The notes beneath the pieces were generated by a model that had not been told where the DNA came from, ran no database searches, and saw only the letters and a program-made list of their open reading frames with translations. From assembly GCF_014805685.1 (NCBI RefSeq), contig NC_060896.1, positions 19,171,277 to 19,235,276 on the forward strand: a DNA stretch of 64,000 nucleotides, in the 5' to 3' direction. Position numbers and translations under genes: made by a program. This DNA is from Silurus meridionalis (taxonomy: Eukaryota > Chordata > Actinopteri > Siluriformes > Siluridae). Numbering within the stretch: position 1 is the stretch's first letter; each line of letters opens with the position of its first letter. Positions 51,181 to 64,000 of this stretch are shown here, in pieces.

Positions 51181-51675
51181 CATCGGAATTGATCGCCATT
51201 GTAAGTCAGAGACAATCTTTTTAACCGACTTTTTAAAGCTTAAGGCTTCTATTTTTCTTTGTATACATTTTAAGTTAAGTTAATTTTCCCTAAAATCGAA
51301 AGTATTGATTACATATTATATTAATGGAGTACAGTGACAAATTCAATGTTTAATTGTACATGTAAATCTAAGGTGTTTATTGTCATATGTACAGGAAACA
51401 GTCTGTTACACTATTCAATAAAATTCTTACTCTGTGAATCCTCAGGGCACCTATGACATAAATTAGGGGCATAAGGAAAAAAGATACAAGACGTTAAGAA
51501 AATTAAAAACACTTCTATGAAACATTAGAGACTAATCAGCCTAAGCTTGTACTTATACACCTTCTACAACAGCAAAGCAGAGGACTGAGGGATAAAGTGG
51601 AGGGACTGCTACATCCTCACACAGTTTCCTTCAAAACATCCGTTCTGGGAAATTAAAGATTTTATTTATGGAGCA

Positions 51676-51731
<56 letters not shown>

Positions 51732-53600
51732 TATATCTCTTTACCACTCTCCACCTCTCTTGCATCTCTCACTCTCTATTTCTCTCTCCCTCCTTAACAC
51801 ACAGTTCTTTGTACAGTCCACACTGAATATACTAAAAGAGTGATTGAGTGGAGACTGAATTTAGCGAGGGCTCATGAGCAAGTGACTGTGACTCTGTCTG
51901 TTTGTGTGTAACTGTGTGTGTCTGTGTTGGATGTTGGCTTTGGAAGTAGTAGTCTGGTTTGGTAAATTAAATCCCAGTCAGTCTTATATTAGGTCTGTCA
52001 CACCTAGACTTAGTGTTCTTTAACTTAAAATACTCTAGTAGCTGTGACACTAGGGTGCATTTTTAGGGATAATTGGTTCAACATGGGCGGCCCGCAAGAA
52101 CGGGCTTACAGGGCTTAAGCCCTGGAGTCTATTGACCATAGCACCACCCTACCTAATGATCTTACTTGCAATAGGCTATATAACTGTAGGAAGTGAAAAT
52201 GCAGATTCAGTACTTTTCCTCACTTAATATGAATACATTTTGGACGTGGTAGGTAATTAGTGTATGAATTAAATGGGTAATAAGAAAATGTTGAGGCAAT
52301 AAATGTTGAGGAAATGATGCTTCATATATTCCTGTCTACTTATAATGAACCCCTGTACTCTTTCACATCCATGCAGTTTTCTAATCAGCCAGTGGCAGCA
52401 GTACAATGTATAAAATAATGCAGATACAGGTCAAGAGCTGTATAATTAAACATCAAACATCAGAATGCCAATCTGTGTGACTTGAGTGTGGAAGTGTAAA
52501 TGATGCTAGAAAAAATGAACAAAAAATAAACATCAACTGAGTAGCAGGTCTCTTGGCGTAATGACCAGACTGATTCGAGCTACAGTAATTGTAACCATTT
52601 TTAACAATGATGCTGAAGAGTAAAACATCTCAGAGTGACATTGGAAGGTTGAAGAGATGTTGCTTGGTCTTTTTCTAATTTTCAACTGTCTTTAACTCTG
52701 TGTCCAATCTAGTCTACACATTTCAGAAATGTACCCTTAAAGTTTAGCATGTTTCATGCGCTGAGATGCTTTTCCACAGTTTTTTTCATGCTAAAGCTTG
52801 GCTGATGCTTGATGTCAATAGTATTGTATGCTTATGTAATGTGCTACAGCCTTGTAGGTTTATGAATGGATAATTGTATGTGCAATAAATTGGGCAGTGA
52901 GCTTAATGAGATTGTGTGTTGTAGACCTCTATCATGCGAGTAAAAACAATTTAGTTTATTTTGTTTTTTAGTTAGTAATATAAAACAAAAAAAAACCTTG
53001 GAACTGCAATGCCTAGTATTTCAATCTTTCAGAATAGATTCATAAAACAAATATAAAATATACAAAGCATGTTATATGTGTTTCTTTACTGAGTAATAAA
53101 ATAAAATGTAACTTATTACTCACTTAATGAAGATTTATTTAATCAAGTGTATTTAAGCAGAAACTTTATGAAGACAAAGAATATTTTAACTTACAATATC
53201 AAACCTCATTACACAAAAAACATAATATGATACAAAAATGAAGGATATAATATGAAGGCAATTATGTAAGAATTTTTTAATGGATACAGCTGATTCTGGC
53301 CTGAATTACTGCATTGGTATCAGATTAGTTTGGACTTTTTTCCCCAAAGCTGGTACTCATCTTTATATTTAATAAACTAGTTTATACTAAACAGAAATAG
53401 CTAGGAGAATATTAGCTAACTATTAACAATTAGCTTTATATTACCATGCTCTTCATACAAACCTTTACTGTACTGCTAAATCTTTTAAATGGATTTAAAA
53501 AACTTTATCTTAATCAGCTATTTTACGCTTATAGAGTGACCTTCATGTAAGCACTGTAGGAAACCATGTGGGTGGTTTCAAAAGCAGGTAGGACGGACAT
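51181..53600. other. Gene-poor stretch
   Basis: Contains (CT)n at 51679-51726 and a perfect 16-bp palindrome cagggcttaagccctg at 52109-52124. No coding exon recognised. Confidence 0.5.
51679..51726. repeat. (CT)n microsatellite
   Basis: About 24 CT units. Confidence 0.95.
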
Positions 53601-53699
53601 GCTCTTCACAATAGTACGTTTCAATGCGTCTTAAATGCTGTTGAGTGCCATTTTGTCATCTGAGACTTTAGGACCCCACCACACTGTGTAAACACTGTC

Positions 53700-54126
53700 A
53701 ACAAACACCCGACAGCACCAATCCCACCCCCCACCTCCCACTTCCCCAGCCTCTGTCTCTTTGCCTCTTTCTGGCTCGATCTCTCTTGTGCTCCGCCCAG
53801 GCTATAAGCAAACACTCTAGCTTCAGGAACAAAGGAAGAAAGAATAATCAGAGAGAAATGTCAACGTTTCATCATGGCTGCCCCACAGCCCACAGTTACT
53901 CATTAACGACGGAAAAAAATGAAGGCTGCTGCACAATGAGAGAGAGAAAGAGACAGCGACAGAGAGTAGAAAAAACTGTCTGTCTCTCTGCCAATCATAA
54001 AATAAGCAACCTGCTGTCAAATAAACAAATAAACCAATCTGAAAAGTTTAAAATAAGTCATTACTTCGGATTTGACAGTGCACAAACCTGGAGATCCTTC
54101 TCGTGTAGCTGGCATTTGTTTCCAGG
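53700..54126 (+). promoter_or_regulatory. Promoter-like block with possible non-coding first exon
   Basis: C-rich DNA with a GC-type box (ctccgccc, about 53791-53798) followed by ctataag (53803-53809), then a GA-rich leader and a donor-like CCAG|GTATGAGT at 54126. It could start a gene lying beyond the window. An open frame of 121 codons across it has no family features and I do not call it coding. Confidence 0.25.
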
Positions 54127-54523
54127 TATGAGTAATCTCTCTGCCAAGTAGTGTACATTTTCTTTACTGTTCTGATTACAGTTGTATTTGTTTTGTAGTG
54201 TGAAAGAGGGCATTACCATGGTTACATAGCAGGCTAGCTAAAACTAGGGCAAGTGACTACTAGTTCAGTTTTTCCCTGTGAAAAACTCACTATTCTCATG
54301 TTAGCACTGTGTACGCTGCATAGGAGGGAAGGGAACTAAAGCCCAAATGTCTTACATATTAATGTGATGCTGTGAAGCCTTTCTAATTAGGATAACACTC
54401 AAAATACTAAAAAAAAAAAGGCAACAAGAATCCTGAGTAACTGTATGTTTTGACAAGGTTCTTGGAAAAGAAAACTAGTACATTGATATCAATGCTTTCT
54501 TACAGGCAGATATTTTTCTATAG

Positions 54524-54760
54524 GGGGGCACAGAGGCATAGCTGGTAGCTTACAGCAGCAAGGTCCCCCATCCAATTCTGATCCCAGGATACTGCAAGAG
54601 AAGAGTTTTGTAGAGTGATTCATCCAGATTGTCCAGTTTTCTTCCACCTCCACAGAACTTGCCAAGCAGAGGATTGCTTATGCCTAAATTGGCCCCAGGT
54701 GTGAATAACAGTGTGAATTTACATGTTTATGATGCCCTTGGATGAACTGGCAATCAAATT
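54524..54760 (+). mobile_element. Decayed tRNA-derived SINE-like repeat
   Basis: 'ggggcacagaggcatagctg', 'gcagcaaggtcccccatcca', 'cagttttcttccacctccac' and 'ggccccaggtgtgaataaca' resemble the common 'ggcacggtggctcagtgg' fish repeat. Confidence 0.5.
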
Positions 54761-54905
54761 CAACCAGTCCAACCTGGTCAGAGTAACAATAGTTATTGCA
54801 GACAGTTGGATATTGAATAAAAGTTCTCACCAGTTCATGGCATTAGCATCCATTGGTCAGGATTTGAGTATTTTAGCAGTAGACATATAATAGACTATTG
54901 GATGT

Positions 54906-54911
<6 letters not shown>

Positions 54912-54972
<61 letters not shown>
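54912..54972. repeat. (AC)n microsatellite
   Basis: About 27 AC units, one AAAC break. Confidence 0.95.
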
Positions 54973-54974
<2 letters not shown>

Positions 54975-56930
54975 ACCCAACCAATCAAAAATGGAAGGGA
55001 TTTAGTGGTGGAGCGATGCACAGGTGGAGTGTATTGTGGTCATATTTACTCTGGTTGCTGGCAGATGGTTCTGTTCAATCAGACCAGACATGCTCAGTTT
55101 TTATTCAAAAGGAAATGAAAATGAAATGCGCTAGTGATAAAGTCAGCACTGCTTACGAACCACTCTGCTACATGTTTTGAGTATATTTGAGACGCCGTGC
55201 CATAACAAATCTCAATTATATAAATAAATAAATAAAACGGCTTAATAATATAATTTATTTATTTTAGATTTTACATCTAGACTAATGACCATCATGACTC
55301 TTAATTTGATTTAACCAACACCTTTACTGTAAGTTTAAATGTTATATGTTAAATATAGCTGGGAAGTCACCCCTGGACCGATGTTTCCATTATACACTCA
55401 CAGTTTGATATTTTGCCGTTCATTTATGTTGCTCTTATTTTTAAAAATGTCTTTTATATAACAAGGAAATCCCCCTTGATTGATCTAAAATTAAAATGTT
55501 TTGTGCATACTCTACAACTAAAATAATATTATTGTACCTTAGTCAAATGGGTAGGTATCTAACAGAGCAGCAGTGGAATCAGTTATATAAACCATTGACT
55601 TTTTAATATCTTGCATTATGAGTGTGTTTGAAGTACCATGTCATATTTGTACTATGTACTATGTTATGCTTTAATAGGATGTGTGTAAGATAAGTGTAAA
55701 TGTAATTTTTTTTTTTTATAAATCATGTTAAATCTGTGTTTGATTCATTTTTGTAGTTTTTTAAAAGGTTTAAAAATGATAGTATTTGGAGAATAGTCTA
55801 AAATGTGGTTCTACATTTTTGTGTGTAGATCTATAATGCTGCCCTGGTGTTAGAGACAAAACAAAATTCCATTATTCCTTTTGCTACCTCAAGGAAGTTT
55901 GTCAGAATACTGAGGTCAACACAATCTGAATAAGAATGCAAGTGATTTTCTTTCTTGCTGTGTTTGTGTGGTCTACTTCGCCCTGATAACACACATTCAG
56001 TCTTTTTACTGATAACACACAGTGCCTTAACTGATAAGACACACTAACATACCATCCACATTAATGATTGGTCAGACCTAAGTTTTCAGGTAGAGATCTG
56101 ACTATGCCAAGCTCCACCCAGATAAAATTTAAAGGTGCATACGCATACGAAATTTCGAAAGGCGAATACAAAAAAAACGACAAAAAACTGCATTTTCCTC
56201 CTAATTGCACTTAGACTTTGTCATTATATGCCATTGTATTTACTAGCCATAAAATATGTGACGTACATAATGAGCTGTTTATCACACAAAGTGACGTAGT
56301 AACCCCTCACCCCACCGAAAACTCCCCCACACACAAGTCATATTTATAGTATTATTCACCTTAACCAGTTTACATCATGTAAAGGCCTATATGAAAAAAT
56401 AGTTAGCTGCAGTAATTACAGTACTACAGATTATATCTCCAAAAACACTATGGCACAAAAGCATAAAGTCTGAAATTTGAAGAGGTGACCAAATTTCAGA
56501 GGGGTGACCAAAATTTTAAAATGTAGGTTTAACTGTTCAGTTTATGTAGCTATCTCTGAATGATGAGTGCTTGATGAATGTGTTATCTTTTTTGTGTTAT
56601 AGTGTTTTCTAGTCCTATCGTCAACCCATTCTGTCATTGGTTTGTTAATCGGTTGTGTTTCCCCTGTGCCATGTTAGGACTTTATTAGACTGTCTGTATA
56701 TGTCCTGCTGTTTCATTGTGTGATTGCAGTGCTATCATGCATTTATTGTTTGTAAATCCAAGAATTGTTTCCAAGTTTGTTGTTTCATTATACTTGGATT
56801 TGACACTCACCTGTTTAATTTCTTTTTATTTTAATATGGATTAGCCCTTGTTTGGCTTTGACTGGCACCACACATTACCCTCGGCTCCAATCACTTCTAC
56901 AAATTTTGTTAAGGTTTGTAACACTAATTG
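54973..56930. other. Gene-poor stretch with a small GATA-motif cluster
   Basis: No exon seen. Three TGATAA motifs at 55984, 56010 and 56032 sit in near-repeated context. Confidence 0.5.
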
Positions 56931-57735
56931 TAACACCAATCTTCTTATCCCTACACTGATTAACTGTTAAGTTTCAAATTGACCACAAACTACCGCTACT
57001 TACCTACAAAACACTAAATGGTTTAGCTCCCATGTATCTATCCAGTCTTCTAACATGCTACAATCCGTCACACTCCCTGAGATCTAAAAACTCCGGACTT
57101 CTAGTAGTTCCTACAATAGCAAAGTCCACTAAAGGTGGTAGAGCATTTTCACATTTAGCTCCTAAACTTTGGTTTTGATGGTTTAGACACACTCTCCCAG
57201 TTTAAATGCAGATTAAAAACTTGTCTTTTTAGCAAAGTCTACACATAACACACATCACATCATAACCTTGTGCTCCAGTACATCTGAACAAATGCACATT
57301 ATCAACTTGTGCTGTTAATATCATGAACAGCAGCCACGCTAATTCCTCTCCACTTCTTCTCTTTCTCTCCCCATCCCGAGGAATCCTGAGGTTGCTCCAG
57401 CTCCAGTCACATCCCACCTTATGAAGATTGTGGATCTGTAAGGAAGTAGATGCCGACCCCGCAAACATCCCGAACCATCTAGAGACGTACCAGTGCCAAT
57501 TGGTAAGCTTACCAATTGGTAAGCTTAGGCTCAACTGAAGCAGTGAGGTGGCAACAGTACTACTGTGACATGCTTTGGGCTTTGCTTAAAACAAGAAATT
57601 TGCTACCACAATGAGGAGCTTTACGGTAAGAACCATCAATCAGTATCAACATACTTTATTGATACCAGAGGGAAATGGTAGGTTGCAGTTGTTTACAGTA
57701 CAATTAATGTAAAAAACAGTAAAATAAAATATAAT
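56930..57735 (+). mobile_element. L2-like LINE 3' end
   Basis: A frame from about 56965 reads like the C-terminus of an L2/Rex-type non-LTR ORF: LTYKTLNGLAPMYLSSLL, then SLRSKNSGLLVVP and RAFSHLAPKLW, before stops. The tail continues with 'cccaccttatgaagattgtg', 'gtagatgccgaccccgcaaa' and 'tactttattgataccagagg'. A 16-bp unit is tandemly duplicated at 57496-57527. Inactive fragment. Confidence 0.75.
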
Positions 57736-58945
57736 ATAAGAAAATACGTATTAAGGTATATAATAAATATGGATGCTGTACAATCATTGAATTTAAAATC
57801 TTATTGAAATATACTGTATGAAATATGTAGCAGCAGTGAACAGATGGCAGAAAAATTCTACAATGATACAGTTTTTGCACATGCAACAGTTATTGCATTG
57901 ATACATATTGTATTGTATGTAATGTAATGTTGACAATAAATATTGTCACAATTATTATTCTTAACATACATTTTCATGTCAGGAATAAATCAGTCATTTG
58001 TGTAGGAAAAGTAAAGTTCCAGTGAACAGAAACTCAGTCAGCTAATCAGTACTTTGGAGGACTGAGTGGTTATTTTTTTTTACTGCATGAGATCATAGAG
58101 TAGAGGAGCTGGCAGTGGGCATAGCTGTTACCAGTAATGCAAAAGTGCAGAGCTCTGTAGCCTACAACTAAGACTGAAACTCCAATCAGGATCTTATGAA
58201 AGATTCTATGATGCTTGGGAAGTAAAGGTGAAAACTATAACACAGTGGTGCCTTTCATAGTGATATACAACAAAGGACAAGACATATATGAATAAAAGCT
58301 CCTTTAGTAGTCCTTGAATCCACCCCAAGCAAAGTAGAATACATTCATCTAGCATTGTTTACCCTATTTAAAATCTAATCCACTAGCAATTTTATCCAAG
58401 TTTAAAAATGTATAGATTAAAAATCCATACAGTGTATGCCTGACACAATTTTCAACATAAATGCAGAGTCCACACTGCAGTACTAGATTAGAGTGGTTTC
58501 ATGGTCTATAGTGCAGTTTAAAAACCAACCAGCTCAAGAATTAAATTGCTGGAGATATATGATTCTGATATATAGGTTCTTATTTACCTGTTTAACTGAA
58601 TGTTAAATTTGTTTGTGAGGTCTGAACACAATGCACATTTGGTTTCTTCTATCTGGTGTATGGCTATACCATAAAGGGGACATATTAGGTAGATAGTACC
58701 GTGTAAATTGTGTACTGTTTTGGCGCACTATTTTGCACTTTAGAATAGGGCACATAATTTTCCTTGGTAAGTACCAATAGCAAAGTAAGCATCTTCTATC
58801 TCTGACACTATGTGAGTAGATTATTAAAATTGCTCTACTAATTCATGCTCATTCTCTGTTGCACATTTCCAAAGAGTTACAGAAGAATATAAGAAATTGA
58901 GTATAGCACTCTAATCTGTTGCTCTTTATTTGCCATATTGTTGTT
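57736..58945. other. Gene-poor AT-rich stretch
   Basis: I see no exon, array or transposon in it. Confidence 0.5.
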
Positions 58946-58949
58946 AAAT

Positions 58950-59108
58950 CTGGTGGGTCAATATTTAAGACATTAAACATCTAAACAGAAGGTTGTGAGT
59001 TCAAATCCCAGCACCATCACTGCTGGGCCCTTAAACATTAATTTTGTATAATAAGAAAGCTGTAAGTTGCTTTGAATAAAGGCAACTGCCAAATACCAAA
59101 AATGTAAA
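58950..59108 (+). mobile_element. tRNA-derived SINE, decayed
   Basis: Box B-like gagttcaaatccc, then 'catcactgctgggcccttaa' and the tail 'ttgaataaaggcaactgcca', the same layout as the SINE at 16270-16436. Confidence 0.65.
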
Positions 59109-60863
59109 CACACCATTCGAGTGACGATTTTAACATTTGATTTATAGTTAAATTCACTTCACTTTATTTTGTCTTTTTCTCAAGACACATGTTGTTGTGT
59201 GCGTTGCATGGTGAATACTGCAGATGCATATTTACAACTTAATTATAACAAATCTTTATATTAATCACTTAGAGAACTAAAGAGAACCAAAAAGGAACAA
59301 GGCAGAACACTCAGATAAAATGTTCAATGGTAAAAAGAGTGATTGACTTTGAATGTGTTGAAATACAGGGAGCTGGAAGCAAGCATGAGTCCAAAGAGTT
59401 GTTTGTGGCAATGTAACCTGTCACTGACTTAAAGCTGCTTTTAAAACTGCCATTGTGAAAAGGAAAGGGGAGCTTAACATATATGATTTAATGTTTAATC
59501 TAACAATTTATGTTAAATACTTAGCTTGGTAGATTCAATAAAGAAGTTGAAATGATTGAACCATTACATCATTCATTCATTTGTTGTCCTTAAGACTTTT
59601 TTTTATGCTAATGGTCTATCTAGATACTAAACACTGGAAACAGTGCAGGACTCCACCTTGAATTAGATACAAGTTTATTTCAGGATGTCTCAAAAACACT
59701 TGAAATTTTGAGTTGTCAAACCAACTGCCTATTTTTTTCTGGTGGGAAAACCTTCGGGAACCCCAAGTGGACACAATAAGAAGAGTGGAACAAATGATGC
59801 AATAGTGATAATGTAACAAACAGATTTATTGATACTTGTGTTGTTTTCTCATCAGTGTATTTAACAGAACAGCAGTTAGTGACATACGACCCTTCCCTTC
59901 CTTTTTTATTTTAATAACTCTCATATGAGTTTAGCCTCACCTTCATGCAGCCGTGTGTGTGTGTGTAAGGTCTGGAAACAGCAGGAAGTGCTAGTTAATT
60001 AATAACTTTGCTACAGGTGTTACAGGGCCAAGGACATGAGCTGATAAGCACAGAGAGCGAGAAGGGAGTCACAATTACTCCGCCTGTTCTTTTGCTGTCA
60101 AAATGACCTTTTTTTATATAATACTAAAATATAATTAGCCTTAAAATATTTGTAAAATGTTTTTTTTTTCACTAAAACATCATGTGATTGTTTCAGTTTC
60201 TCTAACTCACATATGCAATCACTATTCAATTCATATTTCTCTTGTTAAAATGATGTCAGAGTCATTTTGAACTGGCTGTGTCCCAAAGGCTTACTAGTCA
60301 TTGGAAAGCGCAATGCAGCAAACTTGGACATCCATTTCTATTACAGAGACAATGTTAATGATGTTTAGTGAGAAACAATGGGAATTTAACTTGTTTATGT
60401 AAAAAAATGTGTTCTTTATTCATTACTTTTTTTAGGCCCCAAATCAGGAGAAGCTTTGAACATGGAAAGGCACTTAAACCTTGTTTTTTTTTTTGTTGTT
60501 GATCAGAATGGGGAAGTAACTAATAAATAAATAACTATTACAGAATTGCTGTATATATACTTTGAATAGACTGCCTAGGGCAGTGAGATAGCTAAGCTAA
60601 TTAGTGTGAAATGTGCAGTCAGTATTATAAACTTCCACAATTCAATTAAATTTAAATTGTGCAAAAGTTCAGATCGATATTGCATGCTCCTCTTCCCGTA
60701 GATCATCTGGGTTCGATGGGTAATGAATAAACTGCCCCATCTGCCCCTTTTATCTCTTCACCTTGGTGAACACACTGTTTGTAAAACCCACTCAACTCAA
60801 CCGCCCACCTACCCACCCCGACAGGCCTCCCCCCCCCATTCCACCTCCCAACCCCACACACAA

Positions 60864-60923
<60 letters not shown>

Positions 60924-63295
60924 TTAACCAATTCTCTCAATTGCAAATAATTTTTGAAATGTGACTTCATTTATAAGCATGTGCTGATACACAGCTAGAA
61001 TAAAATTATTTGAGCATTTCTTTATTACATTTTGTATAAGTGTTTAGTACCTTAAAATGATCACATGACATTATTTGGCTATTCTAAAATGAAGCAGTAT
61101 AGAGATGAAGAGAGGATACATGTACACACATACACACTGCAATTGTTTGAACTTTGCTTTTTGTATTTCAAATTTTTCAGCAAATTTTCCTAATTTCCTA
61201 ATTTTCTCATAAATATATAAACATGTTGCAAAGAAGCCAATGAACTTAAAAAGTGACCAAACAGTTAACAATCTGTATGTCATACAGTTCTGTAACCAAA
61301 TAAAACTTACACACATACAGTATTCATTTCACCTTGCTGTGGATTCCATTAACCTTTTAATTCATGTTTAAAGCAAATCTTTTGTATTAAATATATTTTG
61401 AACACTTTAAACAAATTTTTCCAAATGTAGAGTCTTAAAAAGTTCATAGCTATATTTGAAACCATAATGGAGCATGTACACATTGCACATGAAATACCAT
61501 AACTGTCTTGCTAAAGAGTAGCATCTATATATTGAGATTAATGCTTAGCAGTCACAAAGTACACATGAATGCCATTCAATATATGAAGGAAATATTAATT
61601 AGTGTCTGTCTTTTTCTCATCCATGTTGTTGTCTGTATATCTTTTCATCTGTACATTTGTCTGTCTATTTCGTTCTATTTATCTGTCTCCATATCTATGT
61701 TTGTCTCTCTCTCCATCTATTTGTTTGTCTATCTGTCTATTTATGATAATCACCAATAACCACCAGCATACTTCTGTCTCTCTTTAGATTGTCGATAAAG
61801 TCACTGTAAATGCTTGGCTGTGTCTCACATCCTTGTTTTATTTGGCTTGTTTTCACACTTTATGACTCTGGGTGCTGCTCAATCACGTCTAATTCTGGAA
61901 GTTTAAAAAAGGGAAAAAAATTGAGCATTTAACTAATTCAAGCCCAGCCTTTCTCTTATTTCTTTCTTCTTCTTTTTATTACAAGCCCTATAGCCATAGG
62001 AAAAGGTAACCATGCTAAGGGGCCTCAACAATGCAAAACATTTAGTTACTACTTTACTCGTTTTTTCAATTTGTTACCTCAGTCGTTAAAAGGTTGCTAG
62101 TGATTAGTATTTAGTTGGTCACTGTTGTTTAATTTATTTTTCTCCCTGATGTTTCTCTGTACAATTCCCACTTTTATGCAATATGTTGTTATTTAATTTT
62201 TTTATTAAGCATTTATCACTAAACAAAATCCCTATAAAAACTCCAATAATGTGTTGTGAATTGTGTAAAAGCTGCATGTTTTATAGTTTGGTAAAGTGAC
62301 TGGCAAGTCACAATTTCACAATATGTAAACACCACTGTGTTAACACTAAGCAAACAAAGCAACATTAAGGTTAATTCCATTTTATGCAAATTAGTACATG
62401 GTAAAACCACAACTCATGTACTTGGCTCAGACAAACTGTTCTTATCTAGACTTCAGAAACTGTAGGTACTGCAGGTATTTAGCCGTTTATGTCACACTCA
62501 TATTGTCACTGATTACCTGTGCAAATTGCCTGTGTTACCTGTGGAGACAAAATGTAATGGAAATGTAAATAAAGTTTAAAGCCCTCTCAAATCTGGCTGG
62601 TAATTGTATACATTTTTGTGGATTTGAGATCACTAACAAAGTCTGCAGAGAAAACTAATGTTTTCAATGCATTTATTAGCTCAGTCAGACCAGATTTAGA
62701 TGGCTATTATAGCATTTCCTTCTGAACAAAGGTGTGAAAATGCTCATTCTCCTAAATGTAATATTTTGGAATATCTGAATGAGAATGGTTGAGAATTAAG
62801 GGTCTTATATAAACTCACCCAATGATCTTTTCTTGTTAGTGGTCATTTTTACGTTGGAAAAATAATCAGCCTTCATGAAATAGACAGCTAAATATAAGGA
62901 GTGATGCATTTGTTCTGTTTCAAACTGTATTAACTGTGTAATCAGTGTTTTTTATTTAAATTTATGCAAATATTTTTCTATGATCTAAATGCAGTTGTAC
63001 TTTTTTTTTACTCTGATGTTGTGCATAGCAGAATGGTTTGATGTCACTCTGTAAACAGGGGAGGAACTCATGGTTGAGAAGACTACCTCAAGTTGACAAG
63101 TTAAAAATTTCAAGTTGAGAGGAAGTTTTTTGTTTGGGGTTTTGAAAGGGGTTGTTAAAGCGTGTTTTAACGCAACAAAATTCTTAACCACTTAGCCACC
63201 ACTTCGTTGTGACTGCTAGAGCTAATGGATGCTTTTAGAGGGGTCCTATAAATTAGATGTACCATATGACACTGCGGCAATCATCAAGTGGAAAA
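59109..63295. other. Gene-poor stretch
   Basis: No coding exon recognised. Contains (AC)n at 60855-60922, a degenerate TCTA/TCTG tract at 61603-61745, and a motif-rich block at 59965-60110. Confidence 0.5.
60855..60922. repeat. (AC)n microsatellite
   Basis: Mostly pure AC preceded by a C-rich lead-in. Confidence 0.95.
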
Positions 63296-63835
63296 AATAG
63301 GGCAGCATAGTGGTATTACAATGAAATGTGGAGTCCATCCAAAAGTGATGATATCGGTTAAAATGAGACAACTTGTCTGGGAGACTACATTATAGCAACA
63401 TTAAAGGAGATTCAGAAATATCTGTCAATTACTGTTCACACCCTTTTTTCACAGATACACATATTGGGTAATATGACTTAAAAAGCCTTTCACTCAAAAA
63501 CAAAAAAACTAAATAAGCCTTCCCAAATTATTCAAATCAGTGTGTCAAAATGTGTGTCTAGGCCAGCTGGAAGGAGGGAATCATGGACAGGTCCAAATAG
63601 TGCAAAACCTGCAGGCCCCATATAGACAGCTGAAAGTACGAGAAAGTGAAATTTCACCTTCAAGCATGAAGGTAACCCAAAGCACAAATTCAAATGAGCA
63701 TCAAAATGACATCAAAAGAAAGACTGATCAAGATGCTCAGTCAGAGCTGACATTTAAATTCTATCAAAAACACCGGAATTACATTTAAGATTTAAGATTC
63801 CCCTCAATTTTACAAAGAAAAGTAGAATACTATAG
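63296..63835 (+). mobile_element. Decayed Tc1-like transposon fragment
   Basis: 'ggcagcatagtggtattaca', 'caacattaaaggagattcag', 'aaatttcaccttcaagcatg' and 'ggtaacccaaagcacaaatt' follow the order of a Tc1-type transposase gene. An 82-codon open stretch near its end is a remnant, not a gene. Confidence 0.65.
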
Positions 63836-63851
63836 AACTTTTTTCTAATCA

Positions 63852-63854
63852 GTT

Positions 63855-63921
<67 letters not shown>

Positions 63922-63943
63922 GTCTTTCTTTCTTTCTTTCTTT

Positions 63944-63999
<56 letters not shown>

Positions 64000-64000
64000 T
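63852..64000. repeat. (TTTC)n tetranucleotide array, reaching the window edge
   Basis: About 37 TTTC units with two small breaks; continues beyond the right end. Confidence 0.97.

Noticed and set aside
53786..54151. 121-codon frame as a protein gene
   Set aside because: Low-complexity RERKRQRQR and no recognised domain; better seen as possible leader or chance frame.
56580..56830. TG-rich text resembling a retroelement 3' end
   Set aside because: The similarity is by feel only; no terminus, tail or coding remnant could be pointed to.

Overview
This is a teleost fish nuclear window. The evidence is three vertebrate genes with GT-AG introns and single-residue similarity to known families, AT-rich DNA, very long dinucleotide and tetranucleotide arrays, tRNA-derived SINE pieces and many decayed Tc1-like transposons. 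Repeat flavour (Tc1 copies ending in a 'ccaaaagtatgtggacacc'-type terminus, SINE tails of the 'tctggataagggcatctgcc' type) resembles otophysan fish, perhaps a catfish; that species guess is weak. Nothing prokaryotic, viral or CRISPR-like is present.

Layout. Positions 1-9838 hold daw1 (dynein assembly factor with WD repeats 1) on the minus strand. Eleven coding exons are recognisable and join in frame; the last ~75 codons run off the left edge. Its introns carry microsatellites, a LINE tail, a small Tc1-type MITE, an inverted repeat and a DIRS-like recombinase scrap. From 9839 to ~13.7 kb lie the daw1 promoter, with an RFX X-box, and two decayed DNA transposons. irf2bp1 (14006-15802, plus) is a complete single-exon coding region preceded by a CpG-containing promoter with two ZNF143-type motifs. 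15.8-24.6 kb is AT-rich with SINE pieces and microsatellites, and probably includes the irf2bp1 3'UTR and upstream regulatory DNA of foxa3. foxa3 (25087-27648, plus, two coding exons) encodes a 422-residue forkhead factor. From 27.7 kb to the right end I see no convincing host gene; this part is a gene-poor repeat landscape, with a Tc1-like element inserted inside a LINE (39.7-41.9 kb), several Tc1 relics, an L2-like LINE end near 57 kb and a long (TTTC)n array at the edge.

How the genes relate. The irf2bp1-foxa3 neighbourhood matches the human 19q13.3 pairing and supports calling these paralogues IRF2BP1 and FOXA3. daw1 is a motile-cilium gene whose human counterpart lies on another chromosome (2q36), so its adjacency is probably lineage-specific. 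The three genes do not form a pathway: daw1 assembles ciliary dynein, irf2bp1 is a transcriptional corepressor, and foxa3 is an endoderm/liver pioneer-type factor.

I did not find a convincing new biological system. The best leads are regulatory motifs at the gene starts, three CTCF-like motifs around irf2bp1/foxa3, a possible intron just after the irf2bp1 stop codon, a foxa3 upstream ORF, a near-perfect inverted repeat, and a duplicated degenerate coding block near 20 kb.
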